DNA of 13,625 nt from Pseudomonadota bacterium (GCA_021781695.1 JAJXWG010000023.1:1-13625); one strand, 5' to 3'. Counted from the first letter of the stretch, positions 6,410-13,618 are shown. Notes: generated by a model from the letters alone, not told the origin. Translations and numbers: made by a program.

Positions 6410-7765
6410 ATGCAGTCGCTAGACGCTAGTCGTAAGTTAGAAACGCGCACAGCAACAATGCCGACTAGCGACTCACGTCTAACTACTGAAAACTTGAAGG
6501 CGCAGCCTTCGATATTCCGCATCGCCTTCGCCTCGTTCATTGGCACCGCCATCGAGTTTTACGACTTCTATATCTATGGCTTGGCGGTGGCGATGGTGAT
6601 CGGGCCGGTATTTTTCCCTGAAAGCAATCCGGCAGCGCAGTCGCTGAACGCATTTCTCACTTTCGGTATCGCCTTTCTCGCACGGCCTTTTGGCGCCTTG
6701 CTGTTCGGCCATTTCGGCGACCGGGCGGGAAGAAAAACGACGCTGGTGGCATCGCTCCTGGTGATGGGTACATCCACCACGCTGATCGGCGTGCTGCCCG
6801 GATACGAGATGGCAGGCTGGGCCGCACCTGCGCTGCTGTGTCTGTTGCGCTTTGCCCAAGGCATCGGCCTCGGTGGCGAATGGGGCGGCGCGGCCCTGCT
6901 GGCTGCAGAATATGCGCCTGCGGGCAGACGCGGCTGGTATGGCATGTTCCCGCAACTGGGCCCTCCGGTCGGTTTCCTGTTTGCGGTGGGCAGCTTTTTG
7001 CTGCTTTCCAACTTGCTCAGCGATGCGGAGTTTCGCGCCTGGGGCTGGCGCATTCCCTTCCTCGCAAGCGCGGTGCTGGTCGTCATCGGACTTTACGTGC
7101 GACTGAAGCTCGCGGAGACGCCGGTGTTCGCAAAAGCAATACAGTCTCACCAACAGGTCAGGCTGCCGCTATCCGAGTTGTTCGCCCATCACGCCAAACC
7201 GTTGATCCTCGGCGCATTGACCATGGTGGTGTGTTACGCGTTGTTCTATATCGCAACGGTGTTCTCATTGAGCTACGGCGTGGCCATGCTGCATATCCCG
7301 CGCCCGCAATTCCTGGGCATGCTGTGCATAGCGATCATCTTCATGGCGGCAGCGACTCCCCTGGCGGCTTGGGCGGGCGATCGTTACGGGCGTCGTCCGG
7401 TGCTGCTGGCAGCGGGCATCGCCGCGCTGTTTTCCGGCTTTCTGATGGAACCGTTGCTGGGTAGCGGCTCGCCGGCTCTGATCACGCTGTTTCTGTCACT
7501 CGAACTGTTTCTGATGGGAGCGACCTTCGCGCCGATGGGCGCGCTGCTGCCGGAACTCTTTCCCACTGCGGTGCGCTATACCGGAGCAGGCGCTGCCTAC
7601 AATCTTGGCGGGATCCTGGGCGCATCATTGGCGCCTTATCTCGCGCAGCGGCTGGTACAGTATGGCGGCCTTGCATGGGTGGGGGGCTATATTTCCGTTG
7701 CTGCCGCAATCAGCGTAACCGCTGCAGTGCTATTGCGCGAAACCCGCGACAAGGATTTAACATGA
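6410..7765 (+). CDS. MFS transporter, metabolite:H+ symporter (MHS) type
   Basis: This 451-residue inner-membrane transporter has the MHS-family pattern, the group containing ShiA, ProP and citrate or alpha-ketoglutarate permeases. It enters the membrane with FASFIGTAIEFYDFYIYGLA from about residue 40. It carries the loop 2-3 motif GHFGDRAGRKTT (100-111), then LLRFAQGIGLGGEWGGAAL (144-162), WGWRIPFLAS (211-220), the family-typical AETPVF (235-240) and the second loop motif GDRYGRRP (323-330). The substrate cannot be read from the sequence. The frame starts one base after the mutL stop, with a weak GGA upstream. Residues 1-33 are encoded partly by a heptanucleotide repeat array and have no counterpart in the family, so the alternative ATG at 6458 (M17) cannot be excluded. 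The stop overlaps the miaA start (ATGA), so mutL, this gene and miaA are probably co-transcribed. Confidence 0.9.
   Translation: MQSLDASRKLETRTATMPTSDSRLTTENLKAQPSIFRIAFASFIGTAIEFYDFYIYGLAVAMVIGPVFFPESNPAAQSLNAFLTFGIAFLARPFGALLFGHFGDRAGRKTTLVASLLVMGTSTTLIGVLPGYEMAGWAAPALLCLLRFAQGIGLGGEWGGAALLAAEYAPAGRRGWYGMFPQLGPPVGFLFAVGSFLLLSNLLSDAEFRAWGWRIPFLASAVLVVIGLYVRLKLAETPVFAKAIQSHQQVRLPLSELFAHHAKPLILGALTMVVCYALFYIATVFSLSYGVAMLHIPRPQFLGMLCIAIIFMAAATPLAAWAGDRYGRRPVLLAAGIAALFSGFLMEPLLGSGSPALITLFLSLELFLMGATFAPMGALLPELFPTAVRYTGAGAAYNLGGILGASLAPYLAQRLVQYGGLAWVGGYISVAAAISVTAAVLLRETRDKDLT
6414..6490 (+). repeat. heptanucleotide repeat array 3, at the mutL/MFS junction
   Basis: This is a second sequence type with the same 7-bp period. 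Units AGTCGCT, AGACGCT, AGTCGTA and AGTTAGA fill 6414-6441. Units GACTAGC, GACTCAC, GTCTAAC and TACTGAA fill 6463-6490, in the same 7-bp phase. The second block resembles the reverse complement of the first: CGCTAGTCG (6424-6432) and CGACTAGCG (6462-6470) are a perfect 9-bp inverted pair, as are GTTAGA (6436-6441) and TCTAAC (6478-6483). It starts just after the mutL stop and encodes the N-terminal tail of the transporter. Confidence 0.65.
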
Positions 7766-8688
7766 GCGATTTGCCAAACGCAATTTTCCTGATGGGTCCG
7801 ACAGCAAGCGGAAAAACCGGCGTGGCAGTGGATCTTGTGCGGAAACTTCCGGTAGAAATCATCAGCGTGGATTCAGCGCTGGTCTATCGCGACATGAACA
7901 TAGGCACTGCCAAGCCGGATGCTGCGACACTGGCAAAAGCGCCGCACCATCTGGTCGACATCATCAACCCGACAGAAGCCTATTCAGCCGCCGCGTTTCG
8001 GAAAGACGCACTGCATTGGATGGACGACATCACCGCGCGCGGCAAGATACCCTTGCTGGTGGGCGGCACGATGCTGTATTTCAAGGCATTAAAAGAGGGG
8101 CTCAACGATCTGCCTGTCGCGGATCCTGCGATACGCGCCGAACTCGATGCGCTGATTGAAAAACATGGCGCCCCTTACCTGCATACTCTGCTTAAGAAAA
8201 TAGACGAAGAAACTGCGCTGCGCCTCTCACCCAACGATACCCAGCGCATAGGCAGGGCGATGGAAATTTATCGCATCACTGGAAAGCCCATGTCGGCGTT
8301 GCTAAAAACTGAAAATAAAATGGATTTTCCTTACCGCATACAGTCTGTTGCGCTCATTCCGTCCGATCGCAGCGCATTGCATCAGCGCATCGCCACGCGC
8401 TTCAAACAGATGCTGGAACAGGGGTTGATCGATGAATTGCGCAAGTTGCGGGAAAAATATGCGCTGCACCCCGATATGCCCTCGATGCGCTGCGTCGGAT
8501 ATCGGCAAGCGTGGCAATATATGGAAGGCGAAATCAGTCAGGCGCAACTTTTCGATCAGGGCATCGCTGCCACCCGTCAGCTTGCCAAACGTCAACTGAC
8601 ATGGCTGCGCTCGATGCCGGAAAATGTGGAAATAGACTGCCTGGCAGATCAGCTTACCCAACGCGTCAGGCTCGCCTTGAACCTGTAA
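7762..8688 (+). CDS. miaA: tRNA dimethylallyltransferase MiaA
   Basis: This enzyme transfers an isopentenyl group from dimethylallyl diphosphate to N6 of A37 in tRNAs reading UNN codons. The protein is 308 residues, the usual family length. It shows the P-loop GPTASGKT (12-19), the DSALVYRDMNIGTAKPD segment from residue 37, GGTMLYFKALKEGL (101-114), RCVGYRQAWQYMEG and the C-terminal TRQLAKRQLTWLR. The start ATG at 7762 is chosen because it begins at the family's N-terminus, has AAGGA 6 nt upstream, and overlaps the transporter stop as ATGA. An in-frame upstream extension is not homologous to the family. mutL-miaA proximity is a conserved arrangement in proteobacteria, with the transporter interposed here. 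The usual downstream partner hfq is absent: the next gene is convergent with no gap. Confidence 0.97.
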   Translation: MSDLPNAIFLMGPTASGKTGVAVDLVRKLPVEIISVDSALVYRDMNIGTAKPDAATLAKAPHHLVDIINPTEAYSAAAFRKDALHWMDDITARGKIPLLVGGTMLYFKALKEGLNDLPVADPAIRAELDALIEKHGAPYLHTLLKKIDEETALRLSPNDTQRIGRAMEIYRITGKPMSALLKTENKMDFPYRIQSVALIPSDRSALHQRIATRFKQMLEQGLIDELRKLREKYALHPDMPSMRCVGYRQAWQYMEGEISQAQLFDQGIAATRQLAKRQLTWLRSMPENVEIDCLADQLTQRVRLALNL

Positions 8689-9870
8689 CTATACGGCCTG
8701 GCCTGCCGCAAAGCCCGACGCCCAGGCCCACTGAAAGTTGTAGCCCCCAAGCTGGCCTGTGACGTCCACCACTTCTCCGATGAAATAGAGCCCAGGCGCA
8801 TCCTTGCATTCCATGGTCTTGGAGGAAAGCGCGTGCGTGTCTATGCCGCCGCAGGTTACCTCGGCTTTCGAGTAACCCATGGTGCCGGAAGGTACTACCT
8901 GCCAGTCATGCAGCTGGCCTGCGATTGCTTTGCGTTGTTTGTCATTATATTGATTCAATGGCTTGTTTTCAAAGTGCTTGCTCTGCATGCACCACACCTC
9001 TGAAAAGCTTTTTGGAAACCATTGCGTCAAGTAATTGGAGAGCAGCTTCTTGCTGGTTTTGTGCTCATCAAGCAACGCCAGAATATCGCAATCGGGCAAC
9101 AGGTTGATATGCAGAAAGCTGCCCGGTTGCCAATAGGACGAAGCCTGCAAAATAGCTGGGCCGCTCAAACCGCGATGCGTGACCAGCAGATTTTCACGGA
9201 ACGACTGCTTACCTGCTGTAACGATCGCGGGAAAGGATATCCCGGTCAGGTCGGCATAGGGTTTCCATTCCTCGGGCGGAAAAGTCAGCGGAACAAGACC
9301 CGGTTTGAGCCTGGTGATCGGGATGCCAAACTGCTCTGCAACGTGATAACCGTAAGGTGTCGCACCAGTCTTGGGAATGGACAGACCGCCGGTGGCGATC
9401 ACAAGCGATGTCGCCTCGAATTCACCGCGCGAGGTGGTTAAAAGAAATCTGGATTTTTTGCCTGTATCCGCGATTTCTTCAACTTCGCAGTTCATGAAAC
9501 GCTGTACACCGGCCGCATCGCATTCATGGCGGAGCATAGAGATGATTGCATTCGATCCCTCATCGCAGAACAATTGCCCAAGCGTCTTTTCATGAAAGCC
9601 AATATTGTGCTTATTCAAGAGCGCAATAAAATCGTTAGGTGTGAAACGCGCCAGCGCCGAACGGCAGAAATGCGGATTTTCAGAGATGAAATTTTCAGGT
9701 CTTGTGTTGATGTTGGTGAAGTTGCAGTAGCCGCCACCCGAAATGCGAATTTTTTCCGCCAATTTTTTGGCGTGATCGAGCAATGCCACCGAGCGCCCGC
9801 GAAGACCTGCCTGCAACGCACACATCAGGCCTGCGGCACCTGAGCCGATGATGACGACATCTGATTTCAT
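8689..9870 (-). CDS. BaiN/HI0933-family flavoprotein (NAD(P)/FAD-dependent oxidoreductase)
   Basis: This 393-residue FAD-binding protein is of the HI0933/YhiN family. The N-terminus has the dinucleotide motif G9-x-G11-x-x-G14 (IIGSGAAGL). It is followed by the signature ISGGGYCNFTN (43-53), then VIATGGLSIPKTGATPYGY, THRGLSGPAILQAS, and the C-terminal FAD-contact block GLYFIGEVVDVTGQLGGYNFQWAWASG. The physiological substrate of most members is unknown; BaiN itself has been linked to bile-acid reduction, which should not be transferred here. Residue 48 is Y where most relatives have R in GGGRCN. No Shine-Dalgarno is visible upstream of the ATG. Its stop codon abuts the miaA stop, so the two convergent transcripts must end inside each other's coding region. 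Confidence 0.93.
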   Translation of the reverse strand: MKSDVVIIGSGAAGLMCALQAGLRGRSVALLDHAKKLAEKIRISGGGYCNFTNINTRPENFISENPHFCRSALARFTPNDFIALLNKHNIGFHEKTLGQLFCDEGSNAIISMLRHECDAAGVQRFMNCEVEEIADTGKKSRFLLTTSRGEFEATSLVIATGGLSIPKTGATPYGYHVAEQFGIPITRLKPGLVPLTFPPEEWKPYADLTGISFPAIVTAGKQSFRENLLVTHRGLSGPAILQASSYWQPGSFLHINLLPDCDILALLDEHKTSKKLLSNYLTQWFPKSFSEVWCMQSKHFENKPLNQYNDKQRKAIAGQLHDWQVVPSGTMGYSKAEVTCGGIDTHALSSKTMECKDAPGLYFIGEVVDVTGQLGGYNFQWAWASGFAAGQAV

Positions 9871-9971
9871 GTTTATACCAAGTATGCACCGGACTGCAAA
9901 GAATAAAGGAGCAGGAAAAACTTATAACTAACGTTAAAAATATTCTACATCGTGTTAATTATAATATAATT
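9871..9971 (-). promoter_or_regulatory. AT-rich intergenic region, probable promoter of the flavoprotein gene
   Basis: This 101-bp gap separates the hydrolase stop (9972) from the flavoprotein start (9870). It is much more AT-rich than its surroundings, especially 9930-9971. It contains several TATAAT-like sequences on the - strand (for example within 9957-9970), but none with a good -35 at proper spacing. A TATAAA directly before the ATG is too close to serve as a normal -10. A promoter is likely here, but its exact position is not resolved. Confidence 0.35.
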
Positions 9972-10823
9972 TTACAGTTTTGTGTTCTTCCTGACAAAGG
10001 CTGTCAGCGCATCGCGATATTCAATCCAGCCGACATCACTGCTGTTGCTGTGTTCACCACCCTCGATCAACAGCAGTTTTTTGGGTTCAGGTGCTGCGGC
10101 ATAAAGCTGTTTTCCCATTGCAACAGGCACACGTTTATCCCAGGTGCCATGAATGATGAGCAACGGTACCTTCAGTGCAGAGATTTTCTTCAGCGACTCG
10201 AAGCGCTGGTTGAGCAGCAAGCCTACAGGCAGATAACCGTAGTTAAGTTCACCCTCCGCCTTCATCGAGGTAAATGTGCTTTCGGTAATCAAGCCTGCAG
10301 CCTCGGGATGGTGAACGGCAAGGTCGATCGCAATCGCCCCACCCAGAGAGTGCCCGTAGATGAAGATTTTTCCAGGCACCATGCCCCGCCATTTGATCAG
10401 ATACTGCCAGGCAGCCTCCGCGTCTTCATACACCTTTCTCTCGCTGGGTTTTCCGCCGCTGCTCTTGCCATAACCCCGGTAATCGGGCAACAGCACGTTA
10501 TAGCCCAGGCTGTGCAGGCGCATCACGTGCTCCAGATTGTTGCTGATATTCCTGTCATTGCCATGCAGATATAACAAAGTGGGTGCGTTTGCGTCAGCGG
10601 GTATCCACCAGGCATCAAGCTCCCCCCTGTTTTCACCCTGCCCCACCGGTATGGTCACCTCATCGTATTTCACACCCAGACGATCCGGGGTCGTCTGCAT
10701 GATACGGGTGGGCTCGAATATATGGGATTTCTGTGTTGCCCACATGTAAGTGCATTCGCCCACATACAGCAGCAATGCCACCCCGACAACCAGCCTCAAT
10801 TTTCGCATCAAGACTTTGTTCAT
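9972..10823 (-). CDS. membrane-anchored alpha/beta hydrolase
   Basis: This 283-residue serine hydrolase resembles the Bem46/ABHD13-like group. A hydrophobic N-terminal segment (about 9-24, after positive residues) suggests a membrane anchor with the catalytic domain outside the cytoplasm. There is no proper lipobox around C24. Fold landmarks are LYLHGNDRN (84-92, oxyanion loop), PDYRGYGKSSG (113-123) and the nucleophile elbow GHSLGG (157-162, S159). D229 in HGTWDKRVP and H258 in GGEHSN complete the triad. The substrate is unknown. The start ATG at 10823 is chosen because GGAGA lies 7 nt upstream and the ATG overlaps the dnaQ stop as ATGA; a start 8 codons earlier would lack this. It is the last gene of the four-gene operon with the methyltransferase, rnhA and dnaQ. 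Confidence 0.9.
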   Translation of the reverse strand: MNKVLMRKLRLVVGVALLLYVGECTYMWATQKSHIFEPTRIMQTTPDRLGVKYDEVTIPVGQGENRGELDAWWIPADANAPTLLYLHGNDRNISNNLEHVMRLHSLGYNVLLPDYRGYGKSSGGKPSERKVYEDAEAAWQYLIKWRGMVPGKIFIYGHSLGGAIAIDLAVHHPEAAGLITESTFTSMKAEGELNYGYLPVGLLLNQRFESLKKISALKVPLLIIHGTWDKRVPVAMGKQLYAAAPEPKKLLLIEGGEHSNSSDVGWIEYRDALTAFVRKNTKL

Positions 10824-11518
10824 GCAGCGCTCTCCAGTTGTTTCCATAAACAGCCGCCTCGGCTGGCCTTGTCGATTTCAGCAATTTGTCTTGCATGCGC
10901 TGCCAGTTCATCCGCATCCGGCGGCAACACGCGAAGCTTGGGGCGAGCAGCATCCATGCTCAAGACTGCAGATTGACGAACTGCCGGTGTCTCCTCGTCC
11001 AGGAGGCTCTCCTGCCCGCGCGTCATCGCAAAATACACCTCGGCCAGAAGCTCGGTATCAAGCAAGGCGCCGTGCAGGGTACGGTGGGTGTTGTCTATTT
11101 CATAGCGGCTGCACAGCGCATCCAACCCGTTCTTTTTTCCCGGGTGCATTTCCCGCGCTAATTTTAGCGTATCCACCACCGGGTTCTGCAGCGGAGGCAA
11201 CCCCATGAGTTGCAGTTCGTTGTTGATGAAGCTGATATCAAACGGCGCATTGTGCGCCAGGAGTTCCGCTCCATCGACAAATTCCAAAAAGCCTGCCGCA
11301 ATGTCGGCAAACTTGACATTGCCACGCAACATGTCCCAGGTAAAGCCATGCACGCGCGCAGCTTCCTCATCCACTTCGCGTTCCGGATCCAGATAATGAT
11401 GGAAGTGCTTTTTGGACACTTTTCGGCCTTCCAGCTCGATTGCAGCAATTTCGATGATACGGTGGCCCTTTTTAGGGTCGAGTCCCGTTGTTTCGGTATC
11501 CAGCACGATCTTACGCAT
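10820..11518 (-). CDS. dnaQ: DNA polymerase III epsilon subunit (proofreading exonuclease)
   Basis: This is the 3'-5' proofreading exonuclease of the replicative polymerase core. The 232-residue protein has Exo I with D7 and E9 in LDTETTGLDP, Exo II HNAPFDISFI with D94, and Exo III HGALLDTELLAEVY with H149 and D154. All five catalytic residues known from the E. coli enzyme are therefore present. The C-terminal part (about 185-232) is the expected flexible tail that binds the polymerase alpha subunit. The start overlaps the rnhA end by 8 bp, with GGAG 7 nt upstream of the ATG. The stop overlaps the hydrolase start as ATGA. Unlike in E. coli, where rnhA and dnaQ are divergent, the two genes are in tandem here. 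Confidence 0.97.
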   Translation of the reverse strand: MRKIVLDTETTGLDPKKGHRIIEIAAIELEGRKVSKKHFHHYLDPEREVDEEAARVHGFTWDMLRGNVKFADIAAGFLEFVDGAELLAHNAPFDISFINNELQLMGLPPLQNPVVDTLKLAREMHPGKKNGLDALCSRYEIDNTHRTLHGALLDTELLAEVYFAMTRGQESLLDEETPAVRQSAVLSMDAARPKLRVLPPDADELAAHARQIAEIDKASRGGCLWKQLESAA

Positions 11519-11981
11519 TACGCAGCTCCTGGCCTGGTTGTTCGGACATCAGGGCAACCCCTTTATTGGCCAGCACATCGGCCTGCTCATTTCCGGCATG
11601 TCCGGAATGACCCTTAACCCATATCCATTCGATTTGGTGCTTTAAAGTCAGGGCATCCAGTCTGCGCCACAAGTCCTCGTTTTTGACCGGCTTCTTGCTG
11701 GCTGTTTTCCAGCCGGCCTTCTTCCAACCAGGCAGCCAGGTTGTGATGCCCTGATGCACATATTTGGAATCTGTGTGCAGCCTGACATGACAGTGCCGAG
11801 TCAACGCCTCAAGCGCTGCAATCGCGCCCATCAGCTCCATTCTGTTGTTGGTGGTATGCGCTTCACCGCCAAACAGTTCGCGCTCTCGTCCCCGCGTCCG
11901 CAGCAAGGCGCCCCAGCCGCCAACCCCGGGATTTCCCTTGCAAGCCCCGTCGGTATATATCTCTACAATTTCTTCTTTCAT
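11511..11981 (-). CDS. rnhA: ribonuclease HI
   Basis: This enzyme degrades the RNA strand of RNA-DNA hybrids, such as R-loops and primer remnants. The protein has 156 residues, matching the family. The catalytic carboxylates D11 (YTDGACKGNPG), E49 (NNRMEL), D71 (HTDSKYV) and D135 (NEQADVLA) and the flexible-loop H125 (VKGHSGHAGN) are all in place, each one position later than in E. coli RNase HI. The basic protrusion GWKKAGWKTASKKPVKN is also present. The ATG overlaps the methyltransferase stop as ATGA, with only a weak GAG upstream, which suggests coupled translation. The 3' end overlaps the dnaQ start by 8 bp. Confidence 0.98.
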   Translation of the reverse strand: MKEEIVEIYTDGACKGNPGVGGWGALLRTRGRERELFGGEAHTTNNRMELMGAIAALEALTRHCHVRLHTDSKYVHQGITTWLPGWKKAGWKTASKKPVKNEDLWRRLDALTLKHQIEWIWVKGHSGHAGNEQADVLANKGVALMSEQPGQELRNA

Positions 11982-12778
11982 TTCGCTCGCACGTTTACAT
12001 CATCGGAAAATTCAAAGTTCTGGCAACCTGAATGAGGCCGCGTATTATTCAGTTTGGGAGCAACCGGCAACAGTTTTCTCACCAGATTCTTGTTCCATCT
12101 TGGCTTGATCAGCCGCATACCCGGCACGCGTTTGATCGCATGCACAAAATATACCCCGCCGCTCACTGCCCACCAGCGATCACCTGCCGCCTCCATGAAA
12201 TCGCTGCGTTCGAGCCATTTTTTCTGGTGAAAGGGCGGAGCATAAGCGGCAAAGCGTCCTCCCGCCATCTCGAAACCCAGCAGGGCAAGCCAGTCCTTGA
12301 TGCGCGACAACGCGATGAAATGACCGCACCAAGGATAACCGTTTCTTCTGCCCAGCGCGCGATGCAGCCCCCAGAGGCTGTGCGGGTTGAAGCCGCTGAT
12401 CAACAGGCTGCCTTCGGGCATCAGCACGCGTTCCGCTTCACGCAATATGGCATGAGGGTGCTGGCCGAACTCAAGCACATGCGGCAGCAATAGCAAATCC
12501 AGGCTGGCACTCGCAATCGGCAGTTCATCACCGCAAAGGCGAACCGCGGAACCAGTCTGATCCGCGCCGGTAAAACGCAATGGAATCCGGCTGTTGCGCA
12601 AAAAATCATGTTCAGGTAGACCCAGCTGCAGCGCGTTATAGCCGAAAATATCGTTCACCGTCTTGTCAAACCAGATCAGTTCACGCTCAAGGACATAGCA
12701 GCCCTGATCGGAAGAAAACCACTCGCTCAAACTTTCTGCTGTTGATTTACAATCAGGGCTCACATAACTTCCGTTCAT
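11978..12778 (-). CDS. SAM-dependent methyltransferase-like protein (YafS type)
   Basis: This 266-residue protein has the class I methyltransferase pattern seen in E. coli YafS, which sits at the same locus between gloB and rnhA. LPIASASLDLLLLPHVLEF (86-104) matches the conserved strand 4 region. It is followed by HAILREAERVLMPEGSLLISGFNP (109-132), then a downstream half with DWLALLGFE and YFVHAIKR. The SAM-binding glycine loop is degenerate: the expected GxGxG position reads NALQLGLPEHDFL (48-60). The substrate is unknown. It is the first gene of the operon with rnhA, dnaQ and the hydrolase. Its ATG is only 8 bp from the divergent gloB ATG, with no Shine-Dalgarno; a TTG at codon 17 is an alternative start close to where similarity begins. 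Confidence 0.85.
   Translation of the reverse strand: MNGSYVSPDCKSTAESLSEWFSSDQGCYVLERELIWFDKTVNDIFGYNALQLGLPEHDFLRNSRIPLRFTGADQTGSAVRLCGDELPIASASLDLLLLPHVLEFGQHPHAILREAERVLMPEGSLLISGFNPHSLWGLHRALGRRNGYPWCGHFIALSRIKDWLALLGFEMAGGRFAAYAPPFHQKKWLERSDFMEAAGDRWWAVSGGVYFVHAIKRVPGMRLIKPRWNKNLVRKLLPVAPKLNNTRPHSGCQNFEFSDDVNVRAK
12742..12768 (+). promoter_or_regulatory. candidate gloB promoter inside the divergent gene
   Basis: TTGATT (12742-12747) and CATAAC (12763-12768) form a 4/6 plus 4/6 match to a sigma-70 promoter, with a short 15-bp spacer. It would start gloB transcription only about 10 bp before its ATG. It lies within the first codons of the methyltransferase gene, since the divergent start codons leave no intergenic room. 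The match is weak. Confidence 0.25.
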
Positions 12779-12786
12779 TAAAAAAC

Positions 12787-13554
12787 ATGTACGACATCAC
12801 CGCCATCCCAGCCTTTGAAGACAATTACATCTGGGCCATACACAACGACAGACATACTGTCGTTGTGGACCCGGGAGATGCCGCACCTGTGCTTGCCTGG
12901 CTTGCCGTGCAGGGCATCTCGCTGTCAGGCATACTCTGCACGCATCGTCACCATGATCACGTCGGCGGCATCGAAAAACTGCGCGCAGTATACAACGTGC
13001 CGGTGTATGGGCGTCAGCATGAAAAGAATCCCTACATCAGCCACGACCTGAAGGAAGGTGAAAAACTCAGGCTGACTGAATTCAAATTGACATTTGACAT
13101 CATGGAAGTACCGGGGCACCTTGACGACCACATCGCATTTCATGCGCCAGAGCCGGGAATTCTGTTCTGCGGCGATGTGCTGTTTGGCGCCGGATGCGGC
13201 AGAAACTTTGAGGGGGCGGTCGCGCAACTGCATCACTCGCTGCAGCGTTTTGCAAACCTCCCGGGCACAACGCTTGTCTACTGCGCCCACGAATACACCG
13301 CATCCAATCTGCGTTTTGCCAAAGTCTGCGAGCCTGACAATTCTGATGTGGCTAAGCGCATCGAGACGACAGCAGGGCTGCGCGCTGATAACCTGCCCAC
13401 CGTCCCCTTCACCATCGCAGAAGAATTGGCCACCAATCCTTTTTTGCGTTGCACCAAGCCTGCGATCCTTCACAGCCTGAAGCAGAAGGGATACCAGGTC
13501 GACAGCGAGGATGCCGCCTTTGCTGCTTTGCGTGAATGGCGCGACAAATTTTGA
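12787..13554 (+). CDS. gloB: hydroxyacylglutathione hydrolase (glyoxalase II)
   Basis: GloB hydrolyses S-D-lactoylglutathione to D-lactate and glutathione, the second step of methylglyoxal detoxification. It implies a glutathione-using cell. The 255-residue protein begins MYDITAIPAFEDNYIWAI, the standard N-terminus, so the ATG at 12787 is chosen over longer in-frame extensions. Metal ligands are visible: THRHHDHVGG (H53, H55, D57, H58), H111 in VPGH, D130 in FCGDVLF and H168 in CAHEYT. The C-terminal GloB domain has the substrate-binding NLRFAKVCEPDN region and the final NPFLRC...AFAALREWRDKF. The loop after H111 reads LDDH rather than the common TxGH or TLDH. No Shine-Dalgarno is evident. 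It is divergent from the rnhA/dnaQ operon. Confidence 0.96.
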   Translation: MYDITAIPAFEDNYIWAIHNDRHTVVVDPGDAAPVLAWLAVQGISLSGILCTHRHHDHVGGIEKLRAVYNVPVYGRQHEKNPYISHDLKEGEKLRLTEFKLTFDIMEVPGHLDDHIAFHAPEPGILFCGDVLFGAGCGRNFEGAVAQLHHSLQRFANLPGTTLVYCAHEYTASNLRFAKVCEPDNSDVAKRIETTAGLRADNLPTVPFTIAEELATNPFLRCTKPAILHSLKQKGYQVDSEDAAFAALREWRDKF

Positions 13555-13573
13555 CGGTACCTGTGAGTCTCGC

Positions 13574-13602
13574 TAGACTTGCAAGGCTTGACCCTCCATA
13601 AA
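13574..13602 (+). promoter_or_regulatory. candidate promoter for the gene starting at 13619
   Basis: TAGACT (13574-13579) and CATAAA (13597-13602) match the sigma-70 hexamers at 4 of 6 positions each, with an ideal 17-bp spacer, in the 64-bp gap after gloB. No terminator for gloB was seen here, so read-through from gloB is also possible. Confidence 0.3.
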
Positions 13603-13618
13603 ACACTGGAAGCAAAAA

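Noticed and set aside
7675..7761. Upstream in-frame extension of miaA
   Set aside because: It overlaps the transporter's C-terminus, while the ATG at 7762 has a Shine-Dalgarno and the proper distance to the P-loop.
12580..12786. Upstream in-frame extension of gloB
   Set aside because: The family N-terminus MYDITAIPAFEDNY begins exactly at 12787; upstream residues are antisense to the methyltransferase and not conserved.
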